A DNA stretch of 64,000 bases from Aquimarina muelleri DSM 19832 (GTDB lineage Bacteria; Bacteroidota; Bacteroidia; Flavobacteriales; Flavobacteriaceae): positions 1 through 64,000 of the forward strand of contig NZ_AUML01000010.1 in the NCBI RefSeq assembly GCF_000430665.1, given 5' to 3'. The notes below the pieces were generated by a model. That model ran no database searches. It saw only the letters and a program-made list of their open reading frames with translations, and was not told the DNA's origin. Below, in pieces: positions 40,238 through 49,800 of this stretch (its first letter is position 1; every line of letters begins with the position of its first letter). Position numbers and translations under genes: made by a program.

Positions 40238-41017
40238 TTATTGTCTAGCAAATGTATCTGTAACTATTTTATTGGTTACTGGGTTAATTCGTTCTAATAT
40301 AAAATTACTATACGCATCAAAATAGCCATTACCACTTAAATCTCCTGCTTGTACTATATAGCTTTTGCTTATTTTAGATTTAAAAGCTTTACCCACTAAC
40401 ATTTCTTTCTCTTCATGTTTGAATATCTCAAACCCATACTCCTGCTTTTTAAACACAAAAATTGTATTATTAAAAAGGTAAGAAATAGTGCTTTCTATTG
40501 AGGAAGATAGTGCTACAGCTTGCATTTCTTCAGAAACAACACCCTCCTCCTGTTGACCTTTTATTCTAACAGATTTTTCTTTATTACCATTATAGTTATA
40601 ATGAAGCCCTTCTACATCTTTAAACGCTTCCCTAAGAGCTTCGTGATATGCTGGTTTAAACTCTTTTTCTCTACTTCTCCCTTCTGAAGAAGTGAATACT
40701 ATTCTACCATTACAATCTTTTAATTCTACAGTAAGTTTAGTTACAAAAACTCCAGATTTACGTTTTACATCTGCTTGTAATGCCTTACAACCGTTTATTT
40801 TAAGATCTTCTGGATAATCATCACCATTCATATACGCTTCAAAACCATATTTATTAAATAAAAATTTGGTAAGTGAATTTATCTGATAAACATCTTTACC
40901 TTTAAAAAAGGTATAATTATCTGGAACTACCACATATTTAAAATCATTAATTTCACTTTGAGCATTTACACGCAATGCCGAGATCGTTATTATTCCTATA
41001 AATAATATACGTAACAT
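40238..41017 (-). CDS. secreted protein of unknown function
   Basis: Taking the ATG that begins MLRILFIGIITISALRVNAQ gives a standard signal peptide with A-Q cleavage and a protein of 259 residues; an in-frame ATG 6 codons upstream would only add a hydrophilic MIKSDY. The mature part has DFKYVVVPDNYTFFKGKDVYQINSLTKFLF, two Cys (NGCKAL and LKDCNGR) that may form a disulfide, and a charged middle. This looks like a conserved flavobacterial protein of unknown role. No enzyme motif is seen. Same strand as yjjG but 170 bases downstream. Confidence 0.72.
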   Translation of the reverse strand: MLRILFIGIITISALRVNAQSEINDFKYVVVPDNYTFFKGKDVYQINSLTKFLFNKYGFEAYMNGDDYPEDLKINGCKALQADVKRKSGVFVTKLTVELKDCNGRIVFTSSEGRSREKEFKPAYHEALREAFKDVEGLHYNYNGNKEKSVRIKGQQEEGVVSEEMQAVALSSSIESTISYLFNNTIFVFKKQEYGFEIFKHEEKEMLVGKAFKSKISKSYIVQAGDLSGNGYFDAYSNFILERINPVTNKIVTDTFARQ

Positions 41018-41187
41018 ATAATCACTTTTTATCATTAAAACTTAATTGTAAATTCTTATTCTTCTTTGACAAGGTTTCTATATTTTCATAAATTATCACC
41101 GAATATATGATTTATCTTATTAACATATATCATATATTTTTAGTAGCTTTAGTATCGTATTATTGCTACTATTCTATCTTCAAAAAA

Positions 41188-41874
41188 TCATAAATAGTCT
41201 TTTATTTGACTTAATTTAGAAACTTGAATATTACTTAATGGTAATGTTTCTTTATGATAATTAAAACAAATAGTTTTTAACCCTACTGATTCTGCCCCTA
41301 CTATATCTGCTTCATAATTATCCCCTATCATTAAGCTACTATTTAGTTGTGCCCCAGATTTTTGTATTGCTTGTTTAAAAATAACTGGGTTTGGCTTTTT
41401 CACCCCTGCTTCTTCACTATCGGTTACTGTATCAAAATAATGTTGTATTCCTGAATTAAATAACTTTTTATTTTGCACTTCTTTAAAACCATTTGTGATA
41501 ATATGTAAATTATATTTAGGGTTAAGATACTCTAATAAATCTTTGGTTCCTTCTATAAGATGATTATTAAGAGGTAAAAAATCAATATAATCTTCAGACA
41601 TTGCATCTATAATTTCTAAAGAAAAAAAGATATTTAAATTAGAAAAAGCTTCTGTAAGACGCCCTCTTCTAAGTTCTAATTTGCTTACTTTTTCTTCTCG
41701 ATACAACTTCCAATAATTCATATTAATGGGTTGATAAGTTTTTAGAAAATCATGAACTTCAATGTTAATTTCAAATTTTTTAAAAATCATTTGAAATGCC
41801 AAGGATGAGTTTTTATCAAAATCCCAAAGAGTATGATCTAAATCAAAAAAAATATGCTTTATTGTATTATTCAT
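41188..41874 (-). CDS. yjjG: YjjG family noncanonical pyrimidine nucleotidase (HAD superfamily)
   Basis: A 228-residue HAD hydrolase. Motif I is IFFDLDHTLWDFDKNS with the nucleophilic Asp and acid/base Asp, motif II is the ITNG, motif III the Lys in VKKPNPVIF, and motif IV is MIGDNYEADIVGA. The DLDHTLWD pattern with an alpha-helical cap is typical of YjjG, which removes phosphate from noncanonical nucleoside monophosphates. The ATG is preferred to a TTG two codons upstream. It overlaps the end of the polysaccharide deacetylase gene by 8 bases, so the two are coupled. Confidence 0.88.
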   Translation of the reverse strand: MNNTIKHIFFDLDHTLWDFDKNSSLAFQMIFKKFEINIEVHDFLKTYQPINMNYWKLYREEKVSKLELRRGRLTEAFSNLNIFFSLEIIDAMSEDYIDFLPLNNHLIEGTKDLLEYLNPKYNLHIITNGFKEVQNKKLFNSGIQHYFDTVTDSEEAGVKKPNPVIFKQAIQKSGAQLNSSLMIGDNYEADIVGAESVGLKTICFNYHKETLPLSNIQVSKLSQIKDYL

Positions 41875-43168
41875 TTTCAATAGTCCAAATAAATTCTAAA
41901 ATTGATTTCCAGAAATGTTGGTTCTGTAAATTACTAAACACTACGTTACTAAAAACAGGGATAAATACTCCGTTTACCTCTTTTACCTTATTAATGTAAG
42001 AAACAATCTCCTCTCTTGTCAAAGGTTCATTAGCATCTTGGTTGTAGCCTTGACTACAAATACAAAATGAATTAATTACTAAAGGAGTCTGTACTTCATA
42101 ATCTAGATCATAAAACATAAAAGGTGAACAAGTCCCTGCACGAAAACCTGAATAGCCTGAATAGCCCATAGAATAATCTTCTTTTATCTCTAATTCTATA
42201 AAATTGCGATATGCCTCTGGTAATTTTATTTTAAAAAAAGTACACATTACATATTTAAGCCTTCTATTAATAATATTCTCTGCTCTTAATTTTTCTTTTT
42301 TTAAAATTGAAATATCAGATATTGCATCGTATGACACTTTTAGGCCTACCTCTATATAATCTGCAATATGCTTAATAACAATATGATGTCCTGGGTGGTT
42401 ATACCCTATGTTTTTTTCGTATGTTGAATAATCTCCAAGCCCAAATAAAATGCGAGATTTTCTTTTTTTCTTTTTTTGCAATTCAATTATGAAATCAAAT
42501 ATATCGTAAGGATCTTTTTTTACCCCAACAATTACCTTGATTCTATCTATGAGGATATCTAATTGCAATTTCCATATATCTATAAGCCCTCCTCCTATGG
42601 ATCTTAAAATACCTTTATTTTTATATGCAAATGTCTGCCCTACAGAAACAACAGGTATGATGGTAAAAGATTTTTTTTGAAATTCTAAATCTGGGTATTT
42701 AATTAAAAGATTTTTTTTGAATTTATATGCCCATATATCCACTACTGGGTCTTTTAAAAAATCATTTATAAAAGCAATACTTTTTGTAGCAGGAAAGCGT
42801 CCTAAACCATCTTTTACATGAGGCAAATATTCTTCATATCTTGTTAACAAATAGAAACTAGCTGCAAAAATATCAAAAGGTAATGCTGAATGACTGTGTT
42901 TGACTTCAAAAAAGCATTTTGTATCTTCCCAATTACTCACTTGAATATCTACATCATTTAAACCGTGATCAAACAGCAATTCAACGCTTTGAAAATAAAG
43001 CTCTTTTCCTAAAGGATGTTTTCCATAAGAAAACTTTGGCCCATCGTGGGCTATAAAAGATTCTATCTTAGACGTAAAATCAATATCTAACCCTAAAATA
43101 CGTTTACACACTTGTCTAAATATATAAGAGACTCTAGGAGTGACTTTTTGTACATAAATTAGCAACAT
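41867..43168 (-). CDS. polysaccharide deacetylase family protein (DUF7033-type)
   Basis: A 433-residue protein. The N-terminal half (to about 200) with SYIFRQVCKRILGLDIDF and LPFDIFAASFYLLTRYEEYL is the domain placed before NodB-like deacetylases in many flavobacteria. The C-terminal half has GYSGYSGFRAGTCSPFMFYD followed by LVINSFCICSQG, typical of this group. The classic NodB metal motif is not obvious by eye, so activity on polysaccharide is uncertain. It lies 23 bases after radC and overlaps yjjG, forming a radC-deacetylase-yjjG unit. Confidence 0.75.
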   Translation of the reverse strand: MLLIYVQKVTPRVSYIFRQVCKRILGLDIDFTSKIESFIAHDGPKFSYGKHPLGKELYFQSVELLFDHGLNDVDIQVSNWEDTKCFFEVKHSHSALPFDIFAASFYLLTRYEEYLPHVKDGLGRFPATKSIAFINDFLKDPVVDIWAYKFKKNLLIKYPDLEFQKKSFTIIPVVSVGQTFAYKNKGILRSIGGGLIDIWKLQLDILIDRIKVIVGVKKDPYDIFDFIIELQKKKKRKSRILFGLGDYSTYEKNIGYNHPGHHIVIKHIADYIEVGLKVSYDAISDISILKKEKLRAENIINRRLKYVMCTFFKIKLPEAYRNFIELEIKEDYSMGYSGYSGFRAGTCSPFMFYDLDYEVQTPLVINSFCICSQGYNQDANEPLTREEIVSYINKVKEVNGVFIPVFSNVVFSNLQNQHFWKSILEFIWTIENE

Positions 43169-43191
43169 AATTTAATCTCTAATTAGAATCT

Positions 43192-43890
43192 CTATAGTAT
43201 AGATTCATCTGCAAAGCTAAAATAGCTTTTTTCTGTAATAACCAAATGATCTAACAGGTGTATATCTAATGTCTGGCCTGCTTCTTTTAGTTTATGTGTT
43301 AATTTTTTGTCTGATTGACTAGGATATAATGCTCCACTAGGATGATTATGTCCTAGTGCTATAGCAGTAGCTCCATATTCTAAAGCTAATCTAAAGACAA
43401 TTCTAGCATCTACCAGCGTACCTGTTTTTCCTCCTATACTAATTTGTTTTTTTTGAATTACTTTATTTGCATTGTTTAAAAATAACACCCAGAACTCTTC
43501 ATGTTCAAGATCACCTATAATGGGTCGTAAAATATTAAATATATCTTTACTACATATTATCTTTGGTTCTAAAGGTGCATCTTCTTCTCGTCTTCTACGA
43601 CCTAACTCTAAACCAGCAACAATAGTTATAGCTTTAGCTTCTCCAATACCTTTAAAGGTTGTTAATTGCTTTATAGATAATTTGCCTAGGGCATTAATTT
43701 TATGATCTACACTAGCTAAAATCCTTTTACTTAATGCTACAGCGCTCTCTTGCCGGTTTCCAGACCCTATTAGTATAGCTATTAGCTCTGCATCGGTTAA
43801 TGAATTCTTCCCCTTAGCGATTAATTTCTCTCTTGGACGATCATTTTCACTCCATTCCTTGATAGAAAATGATGAATTTAATTTACTCAT
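43192..43890 (-). CDS. radC: RadC family JAB-domain protein
   Basis: A 232-residue protein. The N-terminal helix-hairpin-helix (LSIKQLTTFKGIGEAKAITI) and the C-terminal JAB/MPN domain with GHNHPSGALYPSQSD carry the metal-binding His-x-His and Asp of the JAMM motif. Despite the old name it is not proven to be a DNA repair enzyme; a role in DNA metabolism is inferred by family. It heads the radC-deacetylase-yjjG unit. Confidence 0.95.
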   Translation of the reverse strand: MSKLNSSFSIKEWSENDRPREKLIAKGKNSLTDAELIAILIGSGNRQESAVALSKRILASVDHKINALGKLSIKQLTTFKGIGEAKAITIVAGLELGRRRREEDAPLEPKIICSKDIFNILRPIIGDLEHEEFWVLFLNNANKVIQKKQISIGGKTGTLVDARIVFRLALEYGATAIALGHNHPSGALYPSQSDKKLTHKLKEAGQTLDIHLLDHLVITEKSYFSFADESIL

Positions 43891-44118
43891 TTAACTAAAA
43901 TATAAATAAAAATCATATAAATACTTCATCTTCAAGTATAAACTATTTATCTCTATTACAATATCTTATTCTACAATTATTACACAAACAACCACACCTC
44001 TTTACTTCCTGAGTCACATTATTTACCTCATATATTTGTTTGAAAATGAAAGTTTTACTATATTTGGGCACCCTTAATTAAAAAATGAACATTTTAACAA
44101 CTTCAAATTAACCTATTT

Positions 44119-44562
44119 ATGAAGAATATTTTTACTTTCGTTTTACTTCTTGCAACACTGAGTTTTTATGGGCAGGATAAAAAGATTTCGTTTCTTAATT
44201 TAGTAGGAAATAACATACAAGTTCCTAACGGATGTCAAGCTCAATCTGAATATGAGTTACAAGCTTGTAACGGTACATCTATAAAATGGGATTATTATAA
44301 TGATGATATGCTAACTGCAGTTTTTGATGCTACTATAACCGCATTTGCAGAAAGTAATACCTCCAAAAAAGAAGTTACATTTACATCTTTTGGTGCACAA
44401 CTAAAAGGATATAAGTTTCAAATGGGCACTACATTTCAATATTTTTTACAAGGCACTATTAAAGATCAACCTTTAATGATCAACTTAGGTACACCAAAAG
44501 ATATTGCAACTAATGAAGATTTAGATGGGTTTTTAAGTTTGTTCTTTGATGAAGTAAGTTAA
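44119..44562 (+). CDS. small secreted protein of unknown function
   Basis: A 147-residue protein with a clear signal peptide (MKNIFTFVLLLATLSFYGQ). The mature part has two Cys spaced to allow a disulfide (PNGCQAQSEYELQACNG), then a beta-rich segment. I do not recognise the family. It is followed by a strong terminator and preceded by a 228-base gap, so it is probably transcribed alone. Confidence 0.7.
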   Translation: MKNIFTFVLLLATLSFYGQDKKISFLNLVGNNIQVPNGCQAQSEYELQACNGTSIKWDYYNDDMLTAVFDATITAFAESNTSKKEVTFTSFGAQLKGYKFQMGTTFQYFLQGTIKDQPLMINLGTPKDIATNEDLDGFLSLFFDEVS

Positions 44563-44586
44563 AAAAATACGACATATTATTTATAT

Positions 44587-44625
44587 GTAAAGGCTAATCT
44601 AAATGATTAGCCTTTACTTTTTTAA
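44587..44625 (+). terminator. intrinsic terminator after the small secreted protein gene
   Basis: A stem of 13 pairs (GTAAAGGCTAATC / GATTAGCCTTTAC) with a 5-base loop, then TTTTTT. It is a standard Rho-independent terminator 24 bases after the stop. Confidence 0.9.
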
Positions 44626-44666
44626 TATAAAACATTATTTTTATATATTATTTAATATACATATTT

Positions 44667-45110
44667 ATGAAATCTCTCTTTGATAAAATTACATTAAATG
44701 AAATAGAAAATAGAATCCATAAATTATCCGATACTAGTATACCTATCTGGGGGAAAATGGACGTATCCCAAATGTTTTATCATTGTCAATTTCCTTTAAA
44801 AATTGCTTTACAAAAAGAACAGATTAAACTTAAACCCAATTTTTTTGCTAAATTATTTTTCAAAAAAACAATGTATAGTGATAAACCTTGGAGAAAAAAC
44901 TTACCTACACATTCAAAGCTAAAAGTTGTAGATTCTAAGAATTTCAATACCGAAAAAGAATCTCTCTTAGAGCTTGTAAATGATTTTTCTAATCAAAGGG
45001 ATCGAAAAGAATGGGCACCCCACCCCATGTTTGGAAAATTTACCTACGAACAGTGGGGAAAAATGCAATACAAGCACCTTGATCATCATTTACAACAGTT
45101 TAATGTATAG
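44667..45110 (+). CDS. DUF1569 domain-containing protein (DinB-like fold)
   Basis: A 147-residue cytosolic protein. DUF1569 signatures are WGKMDVSQMFYHCQFPLKIA at the start and HPMFGKFTYEQWGKMQYKHLDHHLQQF at the end (cited in parts of 20 or less elsewhere). The three His, in FYHC and KHLDHH, could bind a metal as in DinB/YfiT-type four-helix bundles. Substrate and partner are unknown. It is convergent with mpl, with 35 bases between. Confidence 0.85.
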   Translation: MKSLFDKITLNEIENRIHKLSDTSIPIWGKMDVSQMFYHCQFPLKIALQKEQIKLKPNFFAKLFFKKTMYSDKPWRKNLPTHSKLKVVDSKNFNTEKESLLELVNDFSNQRDRKEWAPHPMFGKFTYEQWGKMQYKHLDHHLQQFNV

Positions 45111-45145
45111 TTTGTACAAGAACCCTTATTACAAACTTCAGAAAA

Positions 45146-46516
45146 TTAAACCTTCAATGAGGGATTGATCATAGATTTAACCTCATCAAAATCTAAACCT
45201 CCATAATTACCACTACTCATAAGCAACAATGCAGAGTTAGAAAAATCTTTTTGTTTTAAATAATCTTTAAAATCTTTTGGATTGGTATAAATAATTAAAT
45301 CTTCTCGATCAAAAGCTTTAGCTATTTGATCTACAGAAACTTCTTTAAGTTGTTTAATTTTTACTGCATGAGGAGAATAAAACACTACTGCTTCATCAGC
45401 TGCATCTAATGCTCCTTTATACTCTTTTAAAAATTCGGCATTTAAGCTACTATACGTATGCAATTCTAAACAGGCTATAACAGTTCTGTTTTTATATTGC
45501 TCTTTTACCGCTTTTGTAGTTGCACTTACTTTAGAAGGGCTGTGCGCAAAATCTTTATATGCCACAGCGTTATTACTTTCTGCTATTTTTTCTAATCGTT
45601 TAGATGCTCCTTTAAAAGAAGCAATTGCTTCATAAAAATCATCTTCATCAACACCCATATGTTGACAAATCCACTTGGCACCAGCAAGGTTATTTAAGTT
45701 ATGAGCTCCAAATACTTCTATTGGCATTTCTCCTTCGGGAGTATCTAATAAAGTTTCCCCCTCCTCTACTCTATATTGTGGAGTATTGTATGGAAATTTA
45801 CGCATAGGGTTTTCTGCTAATTCTGCTATTTTTTTAACTTCAACATCCTCTTCGTTATACACTAATGCTCCTCCATTAACTATAGAGTTCATAAAAACCC
45901 TAAATTGATCTATATAATTATCAAACGTAGGAAAAACATTAATGTGATCCCAAGCAATACCGCTTACTAAAGCAATATTAGGTTGGTACAAATGAAATTT
46001 TGGTCTTCGATCTATTGGTGATGACAAATACTCATCTCCTTCTAAAACTATAAAATCGTTCTCCTCTGTTAGATGCACCATCGTATCAAACCCCTCTAAT
46101 TGAGCACCTACCATATAATCTACTTGTTTATCATGATAATGCAAAACGTGTAAGATCATAGAGGTTATGGTAGTTTTACCATGTGACCCCCCTATAACTA
46201 CTCGTGTTTTATTCTTAGATTGCTCGTATAAAAATTCTGGATATGAATAGATTTTTAATCCCAGCTTCTGTGCTTCAAAAAGCTCTGGATTATCTTCTTT
46301 TGCATGCATTCCCAAAATAATAGCATCAAGGTTAGATGTGATTTTTTCAGGAAACCAACCAAATTGTTCTGGTAACAAACCATATCGTTCTAATCTTGAT
46401 TTTGAAGGCTCAAAAATAGTATCATCACTTCCTGTAACCTGATATCCTTTTTGATGTAATGCTATCGCCAGGTTATGCATTGCACTACCTCCAATAGCTA
46501 TAAAATGTACTCGCAT
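45146..46516 (-). CDS. mpl: Mpl-type UDP-N-acetylmuramate--L-alanyl-gamma-D-glutamyl-meso-diaminopimelate ligase
   Basis: A 456-residue Mur ligase, the same length as E. coli Mpl. The N-terminal FIAIGGSAMHNLAIALH loop, ATP-binding IGGSHGKTTITSMILH (P-loop), the central VLEGDEYLSSPIDRRPKF and the late DFAHSPSKV stretch are characteristic of Mpl rather than MurC. It attaches recycled muropeptide tripeptide to UDP-MurNAc in the cytoplasm. MurC annotation is the main alternative. Monocistronic. Confidence 0.85.
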   Translation of the reverse strand: MRVHFIAIGGSAMHNLAIALHQKGYQVTGSDDTIFEPSKSRLERYGLLPEQFGWFPEKITSNLDAIILGMHAKEDNPELFEAQKLGLKIYSYPEFLYEQSKNKTRVVIGGSHGKTTITSMILHVLHYHDKQVDYMVGAQLEGFDTMVHLTEENDFIVLEGDEYLSSPIDRRPKFHLYQPNIALVSGIAWDHINVFPTFDNYIDQFRVFMNSIVNGGALVYNEEDVEVKKIAELAENPMRKFPYNTPQYRVEEGETLLDTPEGEMPIEVFGAHNLNNLAGAKWICQHMGVDEDDFYEAIASFKGASKRLEKIAESNNAVAYKDFAHSPSKVSATTKAVKEQYKNRTVIACLELHTYSSLNAEFLKEYKGALDAADEAVVFYSPHAVKIKQLKEVSVDQIAKAFDREDLIIYTNPKDFKDYLKQKDFSNSALLLMSSGNYGGLDFDEVKSMINPSLKV

Positions 46517-46883
46517 AATTAATTCTTAAATCGAAAAGTAAAGATACAATTAACAATGAGCTAATGAAACAAAAAAAGTCTTAAGAGCTACCTACTCATT
46601 CAAAATATTAGATATATCAATATTTCTATCAAAAAAACCACAAACTATCTACTTTACTAAACAAAACAAGCATTTCCCTCATTTAACTTTTTACTTAAAT
46701 TTATTTCCCCATTTCTTAGCTCTTTAATTTAATTTGTAATTCATTAAAATTTACAGCAATAAAATTAGCTTAGCTTGTTTCAAAATACGTAGTTTTATAA
46801 TGTCATTTACAAATTAACAAGGCAGCACCCAATAAAATGGCACAACCCTTGTTTATGTTTATGTAACAACTTAATAATATATT
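46517..46883. other. intergenic region upstream of the macroglobulin gene
   Basis: About 370 AT-rich bases. No credible open frame. A 7-bp inverted repeat AACAAGG / CCTTGTT (46816-46853) with a 24-base loop lies about 30 bases before the macroglobulin start; it is too weak to call a function. A TATCTTTA close to the -7 consensus precedes mpl on the minus strand. Confidence 0.4.
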
Positions 46884-49800
46884 ATGATGAAAAAGTATTT
46901 CCTTCTTATTATAATCTGCATATCAAACCTATATGTTATGAAAGGTCAAAATGATTATCAAAGTAATTGGAAAAAAGTAGAAACTTTTGACCAACAAGGG
47001 TTACCAAAATCTGCTTTAGAAATAGTAGAATCTATATACAACAAAGCCCAAAAAGAGACCAATAATAATCAAATAATTAAATCTTTAATTTACAGAGCAA
47101 AATATTTGCTTACTCTGGAGGAAAATGCACAACTTTTAATCATAAAAGACTTAAAAAATGAAATAAAATCTAGTACGTTTCCAAAAAGAAACATCTTAGA
47201 GAGTATTCTTGCTAATCTTTATTGGCAATATTTTCAACAAAACCGATGGAAATTTTATAATCGAACTCAAACTTCTGAAAAAGTAGATCAAGAAGATTTT
47301 AGAACTTGGGATCTAAAAACCTTATTTAATGAAGTACATGTATACTACCAAAAATCACTTCAAAATGGAGTTTTAGCACAACAAACCGATCTTAAACAAT
47401 TTGATGAAATTTTAAATACTGCGTCAGATTCTAAAAAATACAGGCCAACATTATACGATTTTCTAACCCACAATGCTTTAGAATTTTATAAAACATCTGA
47501 AACAGGCATAACCAAACCATCATATGCTTTTACTATAGATGAAAGCGAATATTTACAGGATTACAATATCTTTTCTTCCTTAAAAATAAGTTCTAAAGAT
47601 TCATTATCCTTACAATTTAACGCTTTAAAATTATTTCAAAACCTAATAAAATTTCATGCTAGAAACAAAACCCCTGATCCGTTAATTGAAGTAAACATAG
47701 AACGGCTAAATTTTGTGTATGAAAATGCTGTGTTTGCGGATAAAGAAGCTATTTTACTTTCCTCTTTTCAATCTGAAAAAAAGAATCATGCAACCCAAAG
47801 CGCTTCTGCATTGTATGATTATGAAATCGCAAACTTATATAAGCAACAAGGTTCTGTATATATACCTGAAGAAAACAAAATAAATCGTTGGAAATTAAAA
47901 GAAGCTGTAGAAGTATGTGATGCTACAATAAAGAAATTCCCAGATTCGAGAGGTGCAAACAAGTGCAAAGCTTTAAAAAGCCAAATAGTTCACTCTGTAT
48001 TAGAGATTAAAACTGAAAAATATATCCCTATACAAACAGCAGGAAGACTATTAATTACCTACAAAAATCTTGACAAACTATACTTTAAAGCTTTAAAAAT
48101 AACGGATAAACAATTAAAAAGTATAAATCAATTATATAAAACGGAAGATCAAGTCAAGTTCTTAAATTCCCTACAAACAATTAAAAGCTGGAAAGCAGAA
48201 ATCCGTAACGAAAAGGATTATCAAAATCACAACACAGAAGTATTATTACCAGAATTAGAACAAGGTACATATCTTATTTTGGCAACTACAACTAATGATC
48301 TTTCTACAAAAAGCATGTTCTCTTATGGTGATACACAAATTACCAACTTAGCTTTAATTGAAAATAAAACACCAGATAAGCTGTTTTTTCAGGTCTTGGA
48401 TCGAAATAATGGAGCTCCTGTTGTCAACGCTAAAATACATCTCAAAACAGATAACGACAGAGGATACGGTAATAAGTTAGATAAAACCATAACTACAGAC
48501 GAAAAAGGAGAGGCACACCTAGTAGTAAACACTCATTATTATGATGTAACCATTACTGTTTCTCACGAAAAAGATACAGCTATTTTTAATGGATATTATC
48601 TTAATCAATCGTATAAACCTAATAACAATATCACTACCCAACATAACACTTTTGTATTTACAGATCGTAGTATTTACAGACCTGGACAAACTGTCTATTT
48701 TAAAGGCATTGTAATGTCTTCTACCAATAACAAAGACCATAAGGTACTACCAAACCATTCTACTTTCGTTACCCTAAAAGATGTTAATGATCAAGAAGTA
48801 AAAACCCTAAATTTAAAAACAAACGATTATGGATCTTTTCATGGAGAGTTCATACTTCCAAATTCTGGATTAACAGGAATCTATACTATAGAAGCAAATG
48901 ACTACTATAATCTTACCTCTTTTTCTGTTGAAGAGTATAAACGTCCAAAGTTTGAAACTACATTTAATCCTGTAACAGAAACTTATAAATTAAAAGATAA
49001 CATAAAACTTACAGGAGTTGCTACTGCTTACGCAGGTAGTGCAATTACAGATGCTAAGGTAGTATATCGAGTGCATCGTAAAGTGCAATATCCAAGATGG
49101 TGTTATTGGTATCCACAACATACCGTAGAGCCTCAAGAAATAACACATGGCGAAACTAAAACTAATGAAAAAGGAGAATACACTATAAACTTTGTAGCAA
49201 TACCAGATCTAAGTGTATCTAAAGAAAATCTACCCATATTTAATTATGAAGTTACCGCAGATGTAATTGATATTAATGGCGAAACACGAAGCACTACAAC
49301 TATTGTAAATGTAGGATATCATGCGTTAACTACTGCAGTTACAATTAAAAACAACATAGACAAAACAGATAAAGACAATACTTTTTCTGTAAGCACCATA
49401 AACCTTAATAATGAACCAGTTTCAACTACAGGAAACATTAAAATTTTTAAACTAAAAGCTCCTGAAAAACCTATGCGAGTGCGCCCTTGGAAAGCACCAG
49501 ATTATGAAGGCTTTAAGGAAGAGGAGTTTAAAAAACTGTTCCCCCACGATGCTTTTAAAAATGAACACGATTATAGAACTTGGGACAAAGGTGAAATGGT
49601 TTTTGATAAACCTTTTAATACCGCTGCAACCAAAGAGAATAAAAAAGGAGTACAAAAGTTATCTCTAGACAATACTAAAGAATGGAGATCTGGTAAATAT
49701 GTCGTAGAATTAAACACCAAAGATCGATTTGGACAAGAAGTAAAAGACATACAATATTTTACCTTGTACAGTCAGGAAGATAAAATTATAAGTGACCAAC